From positions 62,001 to 126,000 of the forward strand of contig JALMLS010000446.1 in NCBI GenBank assembly GCA_038496445.1: a stretch of DNA of 64,000 nucleotides, written 5' to 3'. The number at the start of each line of letters is the position of its first letter. Position 1 is the first letter of the stretch. Made by a program: the position numbers and the translations under genes. The notes beneath the pieces are model-generated. The model was not told the DNA's origin, made no database searches, and saw nothing but the letters and a program-made list of their open reading frames with translations. Below, piece after piece: positions 1-13,484 of the stretch. Source of the stretch: Trichosphaerium sp. ATCC 40318 (Eukaryota; Discosea; Flabellinia; Trichosidae).

Positions 1-842
1 GATGTCAGAGTTGACGGGAGGATTGAACATTTACAATATCTACGAAGATTGTTATCAATCTGGATTCAAAGCAAAAGGACCAATCTCTAAACTTGAATAC
101 AGAATGCAACAGATCCGTGATAGCAAGAGTAAGCCATAGCCTTGAATTCTTGCTGATATTTCGAAGTCCTATCTTACTCTTCGTTTAGTTCTCAAGGGAG
201 AGGTACCTTGCATCGACAGTAGCCGAGCTCACGCATATTTGAACCAAGTAAGTACAACGTTATAACAGGAATTTGAATGCTTTTGAATTTGGAACATTCA
301 GTAACTTGTTCGTTACAGGATTCTGTTCGTACTGCTTTCCATGCTATACCTGTTTCACAGCAAGAGTGGACAATATGTTCTAACCAAATAGACTACCGTC
401 GTGAAGTATCAAGCACTATTCCTATCCACAAGCAGTTGCTTGCTGCTGGTATAACTTTTTTTTTCTCTTTTTTTTTTAGAATTCTTTATTTCATCCATTT
501 CTGACTTTTCTGAAGGCTACCGTGGTCTTGTGTACTCTGGAGATACTGATATGTGTGTGCCTTACACAGGTTCAGAGGCTTGGACTAAGTCATTAGGCTT
601 CTCTGTGACTAGCCCATGGAGACCATGGACTGTTTCCAAACAAGTCGCTGGGTATGTTGTCTCGTACAAGGGTAGTGGAGGTGAGGACTTGACGTATTGT
701 ACAATCAAAGGGTACGCTAAAATTACAAAGAAAGATTTTCTATTAACCTCTTTTTCATAGTTCTGGACATACAGTACCACAATACAAACCACCTCAAGCA
801 TTTCACTTTTTCGAAAAGTTTTTGGCAAATGAGTCATTTTAA
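1..842 (+). CDS. Serine carboxypeptidase (S10), 3' part
   Basis: Secretory or lysosomal/vacuolar peptidase that removes C-terminal residues from peptides. Only the C-terminal half lies in the window (about 197 residues in five exons: 2-128, 189-247, 319-448, 516-711, 761-842). Recognisable family blocks are LNIYNIYEDC near the start, then PCIDSS, the catalytic Asp block VYSGDTDMCVPYTG (about 537-578) and the catalytic His block GSGHTVPQYKP (about 710-793), which is restored exactly when the intron 712-760 is removed. The nucleophile Ser region is upstream of the window. The ATG at position 2 is internal to the family alignment and is not taken as the start. Introns begin GTAAGC, GTAAGT, GTATAA and GTACGC. 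The family call is firm; substrate preference cannot be told. Confidence 0.9.
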
Positions 843-963
843 ACAAACACGTGTTTACTCTTTCATAAATGTAACCATTTTAAATAAAAATACCATTCTC
901 ACTCATTTACCAAACGTCATTTACTGTTGCCGCTAGATAACCAAAAAAGTGGTAGTAAACAAT

Positions 964-2381
964 TTAATTGTAGTACAAACCATGTCTTATGGTAGTAGTC
1001 ACGTTTGCAATTGTGTTCGCAATGCCTGACTTTAAATTGATTGACGCAAGTGTAGCTGCTCCTTTGCAGTTTTGAGAATCACAACATACAGTGTAGTAAG
1101 AAGAACTATCAATCGCTCCAGCCAAAGATGTTAATCCGCAAAAACTAAATTGGGGGAAAAAAATGAACACGGTTGTCACGTGATATTAGGAAATAATAAG
1201 TACCCCGAGAATGAAGATCCTAAGAGTGACATTTCGCTTGATGTCGTATTGAATGTAAGTAATTGATTTGTTCCAATAGGTGCACGTGAGTTCAACCCTA
1301 AAATTCAATGTCAAAAATACTGTTCTTTCTTGCCGTTGAAACTGCTGTTGGTACCAATAATAACTCCTCCGTCCGTAGAAGCTAGACCTGCCCATCCATA
1401 CTTAACAGGTGAAAACGTAGCAGATGCACTCTCTACATCACGTGAGTGTTAGAAACTAGCACTTGAAGAAAATAAGATAAAAGACCGTACTAATATCGAA
1501 TCTAGCTAGCTCCCAAGATCCTTCAATATCGCTCACAACCATGTAAATGGATTCAGTAGCTTGAGAATACGTTGAAGATAAAAATTGATTCTTCTCGGTG
1601 CTCGCATTGCCCAGAAAATAAGGTGCTAGTGCCGTAGTCAATATCCCCAAAGAGATTGCTCAAAGTAGTACCTCCTGTCATTCCACTCACAGAGTAAAAC
1701 CGGTAAGAATTACGCCAAGGTTGGTTTCTATCATATACATTTAGAACAAAGGAAAACATGTTCGACGAAACACGCACGTGTACAATTGTTGTATGACGAT
1801 AATTTTTGAACTTGCTTCACTGTAGTGAACAGCAATGGTATGTTGAAACGTGCCAGCTAAAGGCACCGTTTTAATTGACCCAGATCTCAAATCCACTGTA
1901 GCCTGTAAGGCTGTTAGTTGTAAAAGCAGCCAATAAATGAACTCACCAGTACAGATGCATTAGAGGGAAGTTCAAGGATGCAAAACGCGGCTAGAAATCT
2001 CAAAGTTAACAAACATTACAACTGAAATGCTTTAAAACGCGAGGATGAGCTTTAATAGTGACGGATAGCAGAGTGCGTACTTGTGTTGCTTATTGCAGCG
2101 CCTTTAATTTCTGATCTAAGTGTTTGATTGTTAGTTTTCGCTTTCAAAGCGTCAAAAAGGTATACCTACCCTAGAAATGTACTATCAAGGCTGGCAACCG
2201 TTTTTACAGTTCCGGAAGAGGTGTCGACCTTATTAACGTTAGATTCTACTAAATTCGCTATATTACGCACTGATTGGACGGTAGGAGGTGATTTCCCGTC
2301 TTTAGTTGTTGCCCAAAACACAGAGACACTTAACACAAGTACAACGTGCGAGATAAGAATGACAGATGTCAGTACCTTCAT
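964..2381 (-). CDS. Secreted protein, possible beta-propeller, unknown function
   Basis: Multi-exon gene not recognised with certainty. The first exon (about 2381-2166) begins with a signal peptide, MKVLTSVILISHVVLVLSVS. Later exons read as short beta-rich blocks such as ATVDLRSGSIKTVPLAG (about 1900), YMVVSDIEGSWELARFDIS (about 1500-1550), ATFSPVKYGWAG (about 1400) and GVIIGTNSSFNG (about 1350), a spacing that resembles blades of a secreted propeller. The last exon carries two adjacent Cys (YYTVCCDSQNC) and ends at 964. Several N-glycosylation sequons are present. Exon joins inside 1180-1450 and 1650-1850 are by frame only and may be wrong at the edges. It could also be a lectin-like or adhesion protein. 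Confidence 0.55.
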
Positions 2382-2742
2382 TTTTACACGTAAGAACAGG
2401 TTACAATGACGGTTCACACAAATACGTATTCGTCAAACGAGACCTAAAAGGAAATAAGTACAGTCAAACATGGTCTCCTACAGTTGCATGATAGTAGGAT
2501 TGATCACGTGACGTGTGACCTAAGAACATATCCAACGAATTCGTTTGATGCTTTTTTGACGGAGTACTTTGGGTGATAAGTTCAGAAAGTCACGTGCTTG
2601 CTAGCAACCAATAAATATATTCTAACTTTTAGCAAAGCAATATCTTGTCTAGACTGTATCTATCATACATTGCACTGGTAACGTGACATGGCATATTAAT
2701 CTCAAGATAGACCTAGAGACACTCTGTTAAGGTATTAGGTCT
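2382..2742. other. Intergenic, divergent promoters
   Basis: Lies between the leftward secreted-protein gene and a rightward hypothetical gene. I see no ORF of note. It holds two copies of the palindrome CACGTG (about 2505 and 2591), both in a TCACGTG context, which is common throughout this window. Probably the shared 5' region of the two genes. Confidence 0.4.
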
Positions 2743-3403
2743 ATGGGAACAGCCAAAAAAAAACAACGTTTACAGTTAGCAATTGACACTTGGTTGAAAG
2801 AACAACTGTACGCACTGAATGAAGTGGTTCGAACTCGTGATAGAGCTAACAACCAAGAATTTTGGTAGATGTGACACATGTCTATGCTAAACTGCAACTT
2901 CATATTGTATAAAGAGTATCCGTTGCTCAAGAACAAAGACTTAAACTTGTTGACTTTTTGGTTGGTTCACGTGATACAGACTTCCAATTCATACTGACAC
3001 TTTGAATAGATATTGAGTGTTTAATAAGAAGCTGTCAACAAACTATCTCAACCTAGCGTACAAAGAAATTGTGGTGAAAGAGTCAACACGAAATTTGGGA
3101 CTACTGCAATTCAAATTGACACAGTACTGTTTTCACCTATTATTAATACACTGTAAAGTAATGCTACAAGTAGTGTCAGTATTGTAGTTTCTCGATTAAA
3201 GACGGTACCAATGTACACAAGTGTTTTTGGTGATTTTTGACCAAATATGGAAAGCAATTCTTAGTGCCATCAAAAATCGTAAGTTATTGCAGCTACAAGA
3301 ACTTTCCAAATAGCATACTGTTGTACATATTTTAATGACACGCTTACAAGAAATGGATTATAAATTGGAAGTCCTGTCCAAGTTGCATTTAATAAGTGGC
3401 TGA
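2743..3403 (+). CDS. Hypothetical multi-exon protein
   Basis: Unrecognised. Open stretches that look coding follow one another on the + strand: an ATG at 2743 giving MGTAKKKQRLQLAIDTWLKE, then blocks around 2850-2890 (VDVTHVYAKLQLH), 3030-3120 (KLSTNYLNLAYKEIVVKES) and 3220-3290 (VFLVIFDQIWKAILSAIKN), which joins through an intron starting GTAAGT (about 3280-3350) to a last exon ending QMDYKLEVLSKL and a stop at 3401-3403. The composition is helical and amphipathic. I could not find a single consistent splicing path for the first half, so either one exon junction is unusual or the gene is decaying. The gene ends about 60 bases before the next start. Confidence 0.35.
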
Positions 3404-3465
3404 ATTAAGAGAATAGAATTTGATGGCCAAAGTTTCAACAGCTGTCAATCTTAGATTTCACAACA

Positions 3466-5707
3466 ATGTTCTCTCGCGCAGCAACTAGCTCTTTGACACG
3501 CTCTCACGTACTAAGAAGGCGTAGAATACACCAAGCGAAGAGAAATGTATCAAGTACGTTGAAAGCCAACTGTTTTATTCGCTGACACTTTAGTCGCTGT
3601 ACCAGGTAAGCGCCATCCACCACATAAATCAGCAGACGAAGCTGTTAAGGTACAGTGTCCAATCGTCATTTCTGTATCTAAAGCTACATTAGATCATCAA
3701 AAGTAACGATAGGGTGTTCGTGCACTCAGTAGCAGCTGCTCCTCAACAGCTTATCGAGTATGGAAGCAATATGAGTGACTTTAAAAAATAACAGAATCTT
3801 TAGCGCTATGGTGGCTCGCGCTGATGAATTACGCAACGTTGAAGTGTGCCACATCCATACAGAAGTACGAAAATACAATTTTAAAACAAAACATTTTCTG
3901 GACTTGTGGGTTACACGTGACATCTAACCTTGAGTTTTTAGAGCACAGCACCATATGTAGAAGAAAAATATAAGGATAGCTTTTTTTCAAACAATTTTTT
4001 CGTTGGTAAGAACGTTAGAAAAGCAATTCATGTACGTTGCTTATCTCGGTTTTAATATGTTTATTGTGTTGATTAATTGCTCACATGTTTTGTTTTATAA
4101 TAGACAGGCAGAGCCGGGTATTTGCCAGTCTTTCTTTCAGAGATTCCAAAGTTGTTTTATGATGGGTACAAGTTCTGAATCCATGCAATTTTGTTGACGT
4201 TTGTATAGATATCTACCTATTGACGTTGCTCTTGTTCAAGTTTCTCCACCTGATAGACATGGATACTGCTCTCTCGGTACGATAGTAGTAAGGAAAGTAA
4301 ACTAAACCGACATTCAGGTGTTTCTGTTGATGCAACATTGAGCGCTGTTGTTTGTGCTAAGCATGTCATCGCTCTAGTAAATCCCCAAATGCCACGCACA
4401 CATGGTACGTACCAAAGAAGAATATAGGGACATTAAGTACATTATAGGTGATGGTATAATCCACGTCAGTGCATTAGATTCAGTAGTGGACGTTGATGCT
4501 CCATTGCCGATTTTACAAAACAAACCACTTTCAGATGTTGAGAAAGCAATTGGACAACATGTGGCTTCAATTATTGAAGATGGTACAATTCTGGAATTAG
4601 ATTAATATAAAGCTTGCTTATTGACTCACAACTTTGTCTCTAAATATGGATTTACTAGGAGCAACACTTCAAATGGGTATTGGATCTATTCCGAATGCAG
4701 TCCTCGCTTCTCTTGGTAATCACAAAGGTACAAACAAAAACACGTGTTTGATAGTTAAGTACTTGTAGGTCTCGGTGTTCATACAGAGATGTTTTCTGAA
4801 GGTGTCATCGATTTGGTAGAATCAGGAGTTATTACTAATATCCACAACTGAAACTTTCCTTTTTTTTTCTTCTTTTTTTTATGTTGTACCTTAACATTCG
4901 ATAAATGAACATAAAGTTCAACACAAAAATGTAACTGTTGGAAGTTTCATAATGGGTACCTCACGTCTTCGCATTCCAATTTTCTAACACCTTTTCTAGG
5001 ATCTCAGCGGATGTATGATTTTATTGATGCTAATCCTGCAGTCATATTAAACCGTGTGGAGGTAAACAATGCTCTTTTTATCTTAAATTTAGTAAATATT
5101 GTTTAGGAAGTAAACAATCCCACAATTATTGCAACAAACCCCAAAGTCACTGCCATAAACTCCGCTATTGAAATAGATTTGACTGGTCAGATATGTGCCG
5201 ATTCTATTGGGGGCTTAATCTTTTCTGGTGTCGGTGGCCAAATGGACTGTACGTCGAACATCCAAACCAAAGCATTCTTTCGTATTTTTTTCTTAACTTG
5301 TCACTTAAGTCATGAGAGCTGCTGCAATATCAAAAGGAGGAAAACCTATAATCGCTTTACCTTCAACAACAAAATCTGGTGCATCCAAAATAGTACCAAT
5401 GCTTAAACCTGGTGCAGGTACATACCATAAATAATCCTAAATTCCAACACCAAAAATGTCGTTGAGTTTTTTTTCTTCGAGTCACATCGATACATCGGGA
5501 CTAATTTTTGCTTTTGTAGGTGTTGTAACTACACGTGCACATTGTCATTACGTTGTAACTGAATACGGCGTAGCAAACTTGTTTGGTAAAAACCTACAAC
5601 AACGCCAACAAGAATTGGCTCGTATTGCTCATCCTGATCACCGAGCAGAGCTCTTAGAGGAAAGATACTGGATGCACCCTTGTTCTAATGGTCATGAAAA
5701 ACAATAA
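3466..5707 (+). CDS. Acetyl-CoA hydrolase / acetate:CoA-transferase, mitochondrial
   Basis: Moves CoA between acetyl-CoA (or related acyl-CoA) and acids such as succinate, and is relevant to acetate metabolism in mitochondria or hydrogenosomes. About 16 exons rebuild a full-length family member. Exon 1 (3466 on) is a Ser/Arg-rich targeting peptide, MFSRAATSSLTRSHVLRRRR. Further blocks are AAAPQQLIE, ARADELRNVEVCHIHTE, TGRAGYLPVFLSEIPKLFYD, QVSPPDRHGY, GATLQMGIGSIPNAVLASLG, GVHTEMFSEGVIDL, AINSAIEIDLTGQ (with the Glu expected to form the CoA thioester), GLIFSGVGGQMD, KPIIALPSTT, VVTTRAHCHYVVTEYGVANL and ELARIAHPDHR. Of 14 GT-type introns, 12 begin GTAC. One intron (4838-4910) is of the AT-AC class. 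Whether it acts as hydrolase or transferase cannot be told. Confidence 0.92.
4838..4910 (+). other. Candidate U12-type AT-AC intron
   Basis: A 73-nt intron inside the acetyl-CoA hydrolase gene has no GT donor that keeps frame. It starts ATATCC and ends AAC, so its termini are AT-AC. A branch motif ACCTTAAC (4888-4895) sits about 15 nt from the 3' end, close to the U12 branch consensus TTCCTTAAC and at the usual distance. Removing exactly 4838-4910 joins GVITN to KVQHKNVTVGSF in frame, as family alignment requires. Bases 7-8 of the donor (AC) differ from the consensus TT. Confidence 0.8.
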
Positions 5708-6247
5708 ATATTGCAACTGATCATACTAGAACTGTTTTTTCCCCTTCGCGACTTTTGTTTACTGGTATGTAATACCATCCGTGATCACTATTTCTAACGC
5801 AATACTTCAAAGTTACTCTTCAATTCAACGAAAAATATGACTTTATATTTCGCTACCTGTACCTAACACAGGAAATAAAACCACGAATTGTCACGTGAAT
5901 ATGAAACAGTAGAATGCAATCGCAGTAAGGCATAAAACAGTTGAAGTGAAAAGGGAACAAGAACACGGTTTGAGTCAACTGGTACGGTATACGTACAATA
6001 CTCATGTGCTGCTTCATTGCTTTGGCAGTTTCGTTACAAAACTACACTGTGTCACGTTGAGGCTTGTTTTTTTCATACTAACAGCTTTTAATGGTTCCAT
6101 GAGGTAATACATAGACCGGGATAAATGTTTTTGAAACGGAGAAACAGTTGTGAAACTATTGGTCACAAAAAACTTCATTATTCAAAAACATCAATCCCTT
6201 TAACAACAAATCAAAAATAGAACACTAAATTATCAAAATAACAAAAA
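5708..6247. other. Intergenic
   Basis: About 540 bases between two rightward genes. I see no supported gene. One CACGTG copy lies near 5892. The last 60 bases before the next ATG are A-rich (repeated AACAAA and AAAAT runs), as expected for a 5' leader. Confidence 0.4.
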
Positions 6248-7192
6248 ATGGATATCCTTGCATCTCTCAGAAACGCAGCAGACAAAGCTCAAGTCACTGA
6301 TGCTCAAAAAGGTCACATCAATGATTTGCTAAGGGATGCTCTAACAGATGCCGAAAAAGATATAGCAGAAGCTGTAAAGATACTTGAGGGTATCAGCACT
6401 TATTTATTTATGTCGTTATTTAACCTTCCCTTTTGTAGAGGTTAAGACCATCGCTAGTGCCAAGAAAATTGGATGGCATGTAAAATTGCTAAAGAAGAAA
6501 GTTCAACTGGACAAATACGTAGATGTACATACACTTCAAAGGTGTCACTTTATCCCTACTAAACTTTAATTGTTAGGCTGAGGAAGCTCGTAAAGAGAAG
6601 GTATTGGATAAAATTGAAGGCTTTCTCACTGTCGAACAACGTGTAAGTCTTCTTTTGTAAAAAACCACAAAGACTCAAGTATTGAATTCATTTTACTGAC
6701 ACGTGTTGTCAACAGGCAAATCTACTCATTTACATTGGTGAACAACTACACGAAAATGATGATATAGGTCCACCAGCTGTTGTTTTGAAAGCAATTAAAA
6801 GCGTTGAGCCTGAATTGAAACTAAAAGACAAGCAACAAAAAAAGAAAGACAAACTCTTGAAGGTGCACTCAACAATAAACAAAAGCCACAAACAAAACCA
6901 CTATCTAACAGTTCTCTTTCCTCAGTTTATAGCTGACAAGCAAACTAGAGGGCTTGCTCGTATTGATCCTTTAATGGCATCACTCAAAGAAGCAGTTGAT
7001 AAGGATGACATGGCTGCGACAGAAGTTATTTTTAGACAAATAAAGGGGGAAGTGAAGGATATAAAGAAAACCCGTAAGGCAGTCATAGATGAAATGAAAT
7101 CAGTCTTTGACCCAGAACAAATGGCTACTATTATGATTTATCTCATGACCAACGAATTGGAAACAATGAATGTTGCACTTGCTGCTATTTAA
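6248..7192 (+). CDS. All-helical, charged protein, unknown function
   Basis: Not recognised. Five exons give about 235 residues, almost entirely predicted helix and very rich in Lys, Glu and Asp. It opens MDILASLRNAADKAQVTDAQ with ATG in an A-rich leader, and its exons join at EEVKTIASAKKIGW, DKIEGFLTVEQ, ANLLIYIGEQLHENDDIGPP and FIADKQTRGLARIDPLM. The tail FDPEQMATIMIYLMTNELET is well conserved in style and ends LAAI. Heptad-like spacing in the middle (about residues 95-130) suggests a coiled coil. There is no signal peptide or membrane segment, so a cytosolic scaffold is likely. Frame is kept through all joins, which makes the gene itself credible. Confidence 0.75.
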
Positions 7193-7505
7193 GCATAGAA
7201 CTTTACTATGTAGATATCTCTTACAGTCTCAATAAACAACCAAAAGTGACTTTATGAATATTTCCTGAGATCCAAAATATTTATCGACCATTACAACCCA
7301 TTACCAGTCAACTAGACAATTACAAAAGCCAATGCACCCTTTAATATGATTAGTGAAACGATCACATGCACGATTTCAATGAACAAAAAATACAAAAAAT
7401 AACGCACATACTATTGATTCGGCATCAAATCGATATCGTCTTGGTTTTGAATGTCAAATACCTTTAATATTAGATTCGTGTCATCACTATGTCATAGAGA
7501 GATTC
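7193..7505. other. Convergent intergenic region
   Basis: Separates the convergent 3' ends of the helical-protein gene and the kinase gene. AT-rich, with no ORF that I can support and no clear element. Confidence 0.4.
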
Positions 7506-8760
7506 TCACTTCATAGTTTGTAATTGTGATGTATAGAAGCTACGTGGAGCCTTTTTTGATCGACTTATCTTATGATTTAAAATTCCTTTCATAGTCACAC
7601 GTCTACGCCTATTACGCGATAACATATGAAGCAAAATGTCCCTTATATCATCTGAAACGTTACTAGGAATACGCAGAGCACCATGTTTAATGTTATTACG
7701 AATCTTATCCTCCTATAAACTCTTATTTTTAGACTTTAATAAGTCTTACAGTAAAACGTACTGTATCTCCACTAAAAGGATATCTTCCAGTGACAAGCAT
7801 GTACAAGCTGAAAGAATGGATTTAATCAAACACGATTCGAAGTAAAACAGAAGTGGTTTGAAGAAACAAGCCTCTCAGAGATTGGCGAGCTTTGTACTTA
7901 CGATGGACATACAAAAAGGATGTTATGAAACTGAAGAAACGTACCAAACTCCCAAGCTCCATATATCCTCGTGAGTACCAATATACGGTTTTCCGTCAAG
8001 CATTGACGGACTACAATATTGAAGTGTGCCTCTCATAGACGTAAAAGGCTAAACCATAACTTAAAATGAAGTGTTGTAATCTCAAAGAGTTGCATACACG
8101 TTTTGGGTCTATGAAACCACAATGATTAAAGTCGATCAACTAAGGAATTGTAAGACAGATTGCAGCATGCTACACGACTAACGGCGTCTGGATTGGAACC
8201 AAAAAAAACGCTTCAAGAAACTGCAGTTCGTACTTTCAACGAACCGTCCTCTCCAATCTACGACGCACAGAGTAAACGAGTAAACAAGCAACTCAAAAAA
8301 CAAATCTAAAAAGTTTACCACAAAATTGTCGAGTTTGACATCTAAATGAGCAATTCCAGACTTGTGACATGTATCAACAGCGTTTAACATGTCCGAGAAT
8401 AGTAATCGAATTTGGTCATCCGAGAGTGTTTTCTTACCTGTTCTTTGGTTCAGTTTTATCTAGTATAGGACTATGGATAGCTCACTCTTTGTTTTAACGT
8501 TGTAAAATGTCATTAAATCGCAAACACATCGTTCGAGCACTAAACAAACGTCGGTCGCGTACTCAATTACGGCAATTAAACGACAAACGCTGCTAGAAGC
8601 AATCAAAGCCTCGTGTGCCCTTATTTCGCTTGTTTGACGACAAAGACCATTCTATGCGCGTTGTTAGCGATTAGAATGGCGCTACGGATGCTTGCTTCTT
8701 CACATTCAATACTAGTTTTTTTCCGTTGCTTTATAATCACTTTATGGAGCTTGTACTCAG
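7506..8760 (-). CDS. Protein kinase domain protein with DFN in place of DFG
   Basis: Found by splicing small exons; no long ORF shows it. In order on the minus strand: a beta-3 strand with Lys (KLVLNVKKQ, near 8710); an alpha-C helix with its Glu (SEIRAHEAL, near 8620) followed by LIAVIEY and CLVLER; the catalytic loop HLDVKLDN (near 8340); LIDFNHCG (near 8120) at the DFG position; then a P+1/APE-like block QYCSPSM with DIWSLGVW (near 8000); YMLVTGRYPFSGDT (near 7800); and a C-lobe end that stops at 7506. The Asp of the metal-binding motif is kept but Gly is replaced by Asn. It is probably a cytosolic Ser/Thr kinase with an uncertain start upstream of 8760. Joins around 8020-8330 are inferred. 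Confidence 0.72.
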
Positions 8761-9049
8761 CACTATATTGTTAATTCATGAAGTAGAAAACTAAAAACGC
8801 ACATAAACACCCCAGGGGATATTTCTGTTCCCAGTTGTACGTTTTTATCGTCAAATAAGCTGAATTTAAATTAAACAAAAAGAACCTCAACGGATTTACT
8901 TTTTAGCACCGCTGGCATCGAAGTGTACGCCATCACCCAACATATGGCGCAGTAGCGCCGAATTTGATATTACAGAGACGTTCTTATCGTCGTTGAGACT
9001 TGTGTTTTCACAATTTTTACAAATTTTAGTAATTTCCACATACAGCGTA

Positions 9050-11374
9050 ATGCAAGCAACACTTGGCGTAAAACGCAAGCGGGAGCCACCTAACATATTA
9101 CGTGGTGACAGAAAACGCCGTAGAGCAACATTTAGAGGTAAAGTTTTGGATAAAAGGTTGATCTTCGTTTTTTGAAATAAGATCTCTGTTACACCTTCTT
9201 GACAGACCTTATAAATACGCTCAAATCATCGAAAAATAGCTTTTGTAATTATAAAGAGTGTAGTTCGTTATTTGTACACGCAAAAAAAAAAGATCGGCAG
9301 GGTGTTGGCTGAAATCGCACTAAACGTACTTTAGATGTACTATGCTTGCTCCCACGAGAGATATGGCAAGAAATTCTGATGTATTGCTGTATGGATTTCG
9401 ACACTGTCAAAGCGGCGTCTCAAGTGTGTAGCGTATGGAGACATATAACGGCGAAGCTGGTACGCACCCCTTTTTACTGCAGACTTGAATTACACCTTCA
9501 CCCAAAACAAAAACAAAAAAAAAAAATTTGTTTTACAAAACAGTCCTTTCGCCCTTTTTTTTCCTTTTTCTCGTTTCCTCCTTTGTAATCTTTATCAATA
9601 ACTTACTTATTATCTTTTCATAGCCGTTAGCTTACCGCCCACACAGACAAAGAGTCGCATCACCAAATTTTCCAACGACTTTAAAAACTATTCCTGTACA
9701 TTTCAAAAACGTCGTTGCTGTGCGTTTACCAGCATTACCATACAAACACAGAGGCGTAGAACAAGTATTCGAGTCTCTACACTCATTTAAAGGCTATCTA
9801 AAAAAATTAACAATCGATGTCCGTGGGGAGCCACAGATGCAGCCATTTTTACATACAGTAGAACAAACACAGTATTATAACCATATTCACCAAAAATGGC
9901 CTGAACTGTTTGGCGTACGTGTTGGAAAGAGGCGATTTCTTCTTTTTTCTGTTTTTTTTTCCGATTTTTTTTTTTTTCAGTTTTTTTCTGTACTTACAGC
10001 ATCAAAAATTAATTCAATTTTGTTCTTTAGAGTTTACAATGCTTAACATCGCTTGAGAGTCTTACTATTTCTGGTCTGACTTCGCAGTCTTTTTCTGGGG
10101 TTTCTAAAATCACTTCACTCACTTCATTGACATTACGAAGTAGTCAACCAAGTTCGAATCGTAATGGTCATTTATTTGCTAGGTACGCTTTTTGCTACAT
10201 TTTTTTTTTTGGACGTGACCAAAACAGGAATTAACAAAACGCGTTTTTTCAAGAATGATGACGTTTTTATTTTTATTCGTTCATTATCTCTCATTCCAAT
10301 TATTTTTTTTTTCTATTCGTTTATGTGATGAAACTATCTCCAGAGCCTTATGAAATTCTTTGAGTATGAAAGGAGTTTCTGATAAATGTTTTTTTTAAAT
10401 TATTATTCACTTGTTTCGGCGCTGTCTTTTTTCTTTGCTTGTCACAACTTTTTTCGCTGATGAATTTTCTTAAGGCCACCTCCGCCCAGGAATAATTTTG
10501 TGCCACGGCTTCAAGGTGCATTTGAACTACATAACTTGAACCACTTGACATCGTTGGTACGTATCTAAAACTAGAAAAAATATCATTTTCCCTCTTTTTT
10601 TGAATTATCTGCCAGTACTCATTCATTCAACTAGACGAATCTGAAAACGCTTAATATTGCTTTAAAGAGATGCTCTGGTAGCAGTGTTGTAAATTTTTTA
10701 TCAAGCCTGACGAATCTAAAAGAACTGAGTATTAACACGGCTTATAAACTCTCACAGTTCCTATCACCTTCAATAAGAGGAAAATTAACTAAACTCAAAG
10801 TCACGTGTATAAAGAATACAAATGAGCTTAGTATTATTGGAGATTGTACAAACTTGACGAATCTAAGTATGCGTAAAGGAGCAACAAGAGAGTTTATTAA
10901 TCACGTTCTTAAACTCAAAAAATTGGAAAATTTGACTCTTACGAGATCGAATGAAGCTGGTGATTCACTTGTTGGTGAAGCTTTTGATGATAGTGATTTA
11001 TACAGGCTGGCTTCTTTGAAGAATTTAAGACATTTATGTGTTAGAAGTGATGGAGTTACAATTCAGGGTCTTTTAAAGTTTGCCAAGGCTGCTTCTTTGG
11101 AGTCTTTGACTATTTATGATAGACCTTATTTACGATTACCTGTTGAGTGGATATCAGAGTTATTCGCTACAACACGTACACAAGTGCTCAAGATTTGGCC
11201 AGAGACAAAAACAAAAAGCATTGTACGTCATCCATTTTTTTGACTTTTTTCTGTTGTTTTCTCTTTCAATGATTTGTTTGCTTATTTTTCTTTTTTTAGA
11301 GCCAATTGTCTAGAGCGTTATGGTCACATGGTCTCAAAGTTATTGCTGAGAATCCAACAACAATAACAAAATAA
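9050..11374 (+). CDS. F-box / leucine-rich repeat protein
   Basis: A likely substrate adaptor of an SCF ubiquitin ligase. The first exon (ATG 9050) is basic (GVKRKREPPNIL, DRKRRRATFR; possible nuclear signal) and joins in phase through a long intron (about 9139-9333) to the F-box, LLPREIWQEIL through AASQVCSVWRHI (about 9334-9460). Leucine-rich repeats follow: YLKKLTIDV, LTSLESLTISGL, ITSLTSLTLRS, LNHLTSLTNLKTLNIALK, LTNLKELSINT, LENLTLTRS, LKNLRHLCVRSDG and AASLESLTIYD. The gene ends after a last small exon at 11374. Donors are mostly GTACGT or GTACGC, and 3' splice sites follow long T runs. Normal intron density contrasts with the three intronless F-box genes further right. The target is unknown. 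Confidence 0.85.
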
Positions 11375-11576
11375 ATAAAATTGTACATTATGAAAGAAAT
11401 CACGTGTTTTGTTGCTTTACCTAGCGAACGACTTCAATAATTTTTTGAGACACCAGTTTGTTAAAAAGCGCAAGGTGAAAAAAGTGTATCTTTATGTTTC
11501 AAAAATGTATTACATTTTACTCAAATGGCTGAGATGTACAAAAAATTTAACGGAAGTACTAAAGAGATGTTAGTTT

Positions 11577-13104
<1,528 letters not shown>

Positions 13105-13484
13105 TTTGCTATGATTTACTGGTATGTCAAAGTAAAACACTAAAATGTGAAAAAAACTAATTGAAATTAACGGTTTGCACTCATTACGTTGGTACTAACT
13201 GGAAATGGTTCTAAAGGTATCTATTTGGTATAGTAGAGTGTTGGTAAGTAAGTTGGCGAGAAAACGTCTGAATTTGGAATGAGTTTTCGGTAGAATTATT
13301 TAACCACACGTGGCAAGCTGTAAAGTAACATCACCAAAGACTATTCAGGATATTTGTTTAAAATTAAGTGCGTATCGTTGCTAATCAGGAAAGGAGGCGA
13401 AATTATCAAATGTATTCAACAAATCTTTTTTATCTTACTTTTAACACAGCCCACACGCTATATTTTAGCTTATAGTGAAACGTC

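Noticed and set aside
4838-4910. GT-AG alternative for the AT-AC intron (GTTATT near 4829 with an AG at 4914-4915)
   Set aside because: It breaks the phase (exon ends in phase 0, downstream frame needs phase 1) and would lose conserved residues.
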